From an uncultured Chitinophaga sp. (GTDB lineage Bacteria > Bacteroidota > Bacteroidia > Cytophagales > Cyclobacteriaceae), in contig CABHOK010000003.1 of the NCBI GenBank assembly GCA_902168205.1, positions 1,736,001 to 1,800,000 of the forward strand: a DNA stretch of 64,000 nucleotides, written 5' to 3'. Shown here in pieces: positions 61,922 to 64,000 of the stretch. The position numbers and the translations under genes are program-made. Each line of letters opens with the position of its first letter. The first letter of the stretch is position 1. A model generated the notes under the pieces. That model did no database searches. It was not told the DNA's origin and saw only the letters and a program-made list of their open reading frames with translations.

Positions 61922-64000
61922 TTACGGTGAAATGGTTGTGATCTTTACCGGGCCAAGTAAACCGGCATCAAGCAACGTCCATTCGGGTTTGATGGTAATG
62001 TTGGTTTTGGTATAGCGCTTTTCGGCTGATAAGCCACGGTCGCCCACCAACCGGTTTCGCCACGAGTTTGTTACCTCAACTTGCAGTTGATTCGCTTTTG
62101 CACGGAGAGGTTTGGTGATCTCGATGCGGAACGGAGGTGTCCATAGAATGCCGAGGTCTTCGTTGTTGAACCTGACGCGTGCTATACCTACATCCTGTAC
62201 ATTGCCAAGTTCAAGGAAGTAACGAACGTTTTCTTTATAGGATGGAAAATCAAATGATGTGGAATAGATGGCTTTGCCTGCGTAATTAGCGACACCAGGT
62301 TCTTTGCGTTTGGTCCAGCTTGTCAACGTATCAAAAGTAGCGAAGGCCGGTGTGCCCATCCGCAGGTTATCAAACTTTACCTGCCATGGTCCTTTCAGAG
62401 TAGTAGCAGTTTTGTAGTGCCACGCATTGTCGCTTACAACTCCTTTTACGGAGGAAGCTATATCGTCTCGAAAAACAACAAACACAGAACCGTACGGATC
62501 GAATTGTACCGGGATGATCGTTCTGTCATCTTGCTGCTGAAACGCTTTTACTGTTTTTACTTCACCCGTTACGGCATTCCAGAACTCCGGCTGTTTCCCG
62601 CTGACGCGAAACGAAAATGTGGCGGATGTTTCATTTTCATTCTGACTGCTGATAAAGTATATATCGTTTCCCTGTATACTACGGTGTATATAGTCGAACG
62701 CACCGTTCGCAGGATTTTCGGTTATCTCAAAGTCAGGTTGGATGTTCATCGCTGCAAGTACGTTACGCGCAGACTGTCCCCACACTACTTTTCCTTTGCC
62801 AACTTTATGCACTCCCGCAGTAGCGATACTGTTTCCCCACAGCTCACCGGTAAGTCGTCTGAATTCCTCCATGCTCTTTTGCCGGTTGGACAGGCTTATC
62901 ATGTCTTCCGGTTTGGGTCCAACAACAACAGCTCCATTGGTTACAAGAGTCTTTATTTTTCGCAGGGCAGCCAGCGAGAGTATTTTGTTCGTCGGTATAA
63001 CCAGTAGCCTGTACGTTGTACCGTGCGGTAATGCTAGTTTTCCATTGTGCACCGTGAGTGCCTGCAGACGGTCTTCGTTGATGAGATCATAGTCGTAACC
63101 GGGAAGTATATGCGCAGGATCATCTTCTTTCAGGTGACCTATGTTGGGAACGTGATCGCCATAGTAATATACTACATCTGTAACCGTGTTGCCCGGTTGC
63201 TGCATAATATACTGGCAGCGCTTCAGGTAATCGAAAAATCCGTTGGCATGTTCCCACCATGTAATGTTAGGATTGATGTGTGTACCGGCAAAATACTCTT
63301 GTCCAGGTAAACCCATCTCTTTTGGAGAACAGGTGAACGTATGGAGCAATACCAGGTTAAGGCCGGAGCATACTTCATGATCGAAGGCAGGCTTCATGGT
63401 TGCCCAGGGTATATCATTCCAGTGACGGCCGATGGTGGTGAACGATTCTGCGGCCACCAGTCTCTTGTTATAAATATGCGCAGCGCTGGATGCCTGCTTC
63501 ACAAAGAAGCGTTCTTCAATCTTCGATCGGTGAGGAGATGGCGACCAGAATTCACTTAACATAATATCGTTGTAACTATAATTCTTCAGACCATCCAGCG
63601 GACCAGCATGCGGACCCGCTGACTCCGGTTGAATACCCATGTTATGTTTGGCTGCATGTTCTGCAAATACGCGATAGTGATGTTCGGCTATACAATCACC
63701 AATCGTCTTGCGAAAGTCTGCGAGAAATGCATTGCTCGTTTGGCGGTTGTGTAAAATTTTTCCGGCTATGATGGGCAGGTAAGTATATATATCGTATCCT
63801 CTGCGTTTTCTGAATTCAGCCGCGAAGTTGTCAGACCAGTTTATACCGCCACATTCCCAACTGTCGGTTTGCAGATGCGTGAGCGTTGTGCCTGCCAGCG
63901 GCCCTATATCTTTCAGCAACGGTTCTACATGTGTGTTCCAATAGCGGTTGAAGTAGCGTTCATTCATATAGTCGATGACACGTCCCTGCCATTTGCCACT
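61922..64000 (-). CDS. GH106-type alpha-L-rhamnosidase, 5-prime end outside the window
   Basis: At least 692 residues of C-terminal sequence are present, and the frame stays open to the last base (SGKWQGRVIDY before the Met at 63967), so the start lies beyond the window. Motifs of the large Bacteroidota GH106 group are visible: LTHLQTDSWECGGINWSDNF, AEFRKRRGYDIYTYLP, GIQPESAGPHAG, NDIMLSEFWS, RLVAAESFTTIGRHWNDIPW, and VYYYGDHVPNIG. The C-terminal ~170 residues are a beta-sandwich of the GH2-like type (YFLELGNVQDVGIARVRFNN, TNSWRNRLVGDRGL). The family cleaves terminal rhamnose from pectin-type glycans, probably in the periplasm. Part of a polysaccharide locus may continue outside. Confidence 0.9.
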   Translation of the reverse strand, partial: SGKWQGRVIDYMNERYFNRYWNTHVEPLLKDIGPLAGTTLTHLQTDSWECGGINWSDNFAAEFRKRRGYDIYTYLPIIAGKILHNRQTSNAFLADFRKTIGDCIAEHHYRVFAEHAAKHNMGIQPESAGPHAGPLDGLKNYSYNDIMLSEFWSPSPHRSKIEERFFVKQASSAAHIYNKRLVAAESFTTIGRHWNDIPWATMKPAFDHEVCSGLNLVLLHTFTCSPKEMGLPGQEYFAGTHINPNITWWEHANGFFDYLKRCQYIMQQPGNTVTDVVYYYGDHVPNIGHLKEDDPAHILPGYDYDLINEDRLQALTVHNGKLALPHGTTYRLLVIPTNKILSLAALRKIKTLVTNGAVVVGPKPEDMISLSNRQKSMEEFRRLTGELWGNSIATAGVHKVGKGKVVWGQSARNVLAAMNIQPDFEITENPANGAFDYIHRSIQGNDIYFISSQNENETSATFSFRVSGKQPEFWNAVTGEVKTVKAFQQQDDRTIIPVQFDPYGSVFVVFRDDIASSVKGVVSDNAWHYKTATTLKGPWQVKFDNLRMGTPAFATFDTLTSWTKRKEPGVANYAGKAIYSTSFDFPSYKENVRYFLELGNVQDVGIARVRFNNEDLGILWTPPFRIEITKPLRAKANQLQVEVTNSWRNRLVGDRGLSAEKRYTKTNITIKPEWTLLDAGLLGPVKITTISP

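Noticed and set aside
1-64000. tRNA, rRNA, insertion sequences, integrase or attachment sites
   Set aside because: I found no clover-leaf, rRNA or transposase/integrase signature by reading; a tRNAscan or Infernal run would be needed to exclude small RNAs.

Overview
The window looks like chromosome of a Bacteroidota species, most likely of the Cytophagales. The evidence is a type IX secretion (T9SS) C-terminal sorting domain, SprB-type repeats, surface lipoproteins whose lipobox is followed by acidic residues, almost no Shine-Dalgarno sequences, and TAnnTTTG-type -7 boxes. No rRNA, tRNA, insertion sequence or CRISPR array was found.

Layout. Positions 1-16908 hold one co-directional block that reads as a surface-delivered polymorphic toxin locus. 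It has a 1522-residue exported protein, a fibronectin-III protein, a SprB-repeat protein with a T9SS tail, and an 1849-residue polymorphic protein. The last carries a zincin HExxH site in the middle and a PD-(D/E)xK nuclease-like tip, and overlaps by one base a cytoplasmic candidate immunity gene. Positions 16973-20691 add a lipoprotein, a PKD lipoprotein and an outer-membrane barrel. Positions 20796-26648 are housekeeping and signalling genes: a CCA-adding enzyme, a response regulator with a seven-PAS histidine kinase, and MscL.

Positions 27097-35461 form a DNA-damage cluster: DnaE-type polymerase, RecQ, a 2H phosphoesterase and a Y-family polymerase on the minus strand, opposite a LexA/UmuD-like self-cleaving repressor. 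The divergent promoter carries two CTAA-N5-TTAG operator-like palindromes and a long stem-loop.

Positions 35622-44620 are accessory sequence. They contain small uncharacterised genes, several broken by single-base indels, a four-gene set of exported proteins (collagen-like lipoprotein, second lipoprotein, papain-like protease, MORN protein), and three direct copies of a structured ~230-bp repeat. Positions 44636-50311 are an A+T-rich, tightly packed seven-gene operon, the most interesting element here: TIR, SLOG-like, TIR, MazG-like, 5-hmdU-kinase-helical-domain-like, TIR and Nmad2-like proteins. It resembles the predicted nucleotide-centred conflict systems described by comparative genomics, but its set of parts matches no named defence system known to me. 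It is preceded by four 21-bp-phased repeats that can also be read as a 32-codon heptad-repeat ORF.

Positions 50327-56760 hold a shortened XRE regulator with paired operators, a conserved Bacteroidota intergenic element, one pseudogene and a run of small minus-strand genes, one of which appears to use or have mutated to an ATA start. The window ends with a VOC protein, HemF, a chemotaxis receptor with a clear terminator, and an incomplete GH106-type alpha-L-rhamnosidase that runs off the edge. Two families of dispersed intergenic repeats recur throughout.
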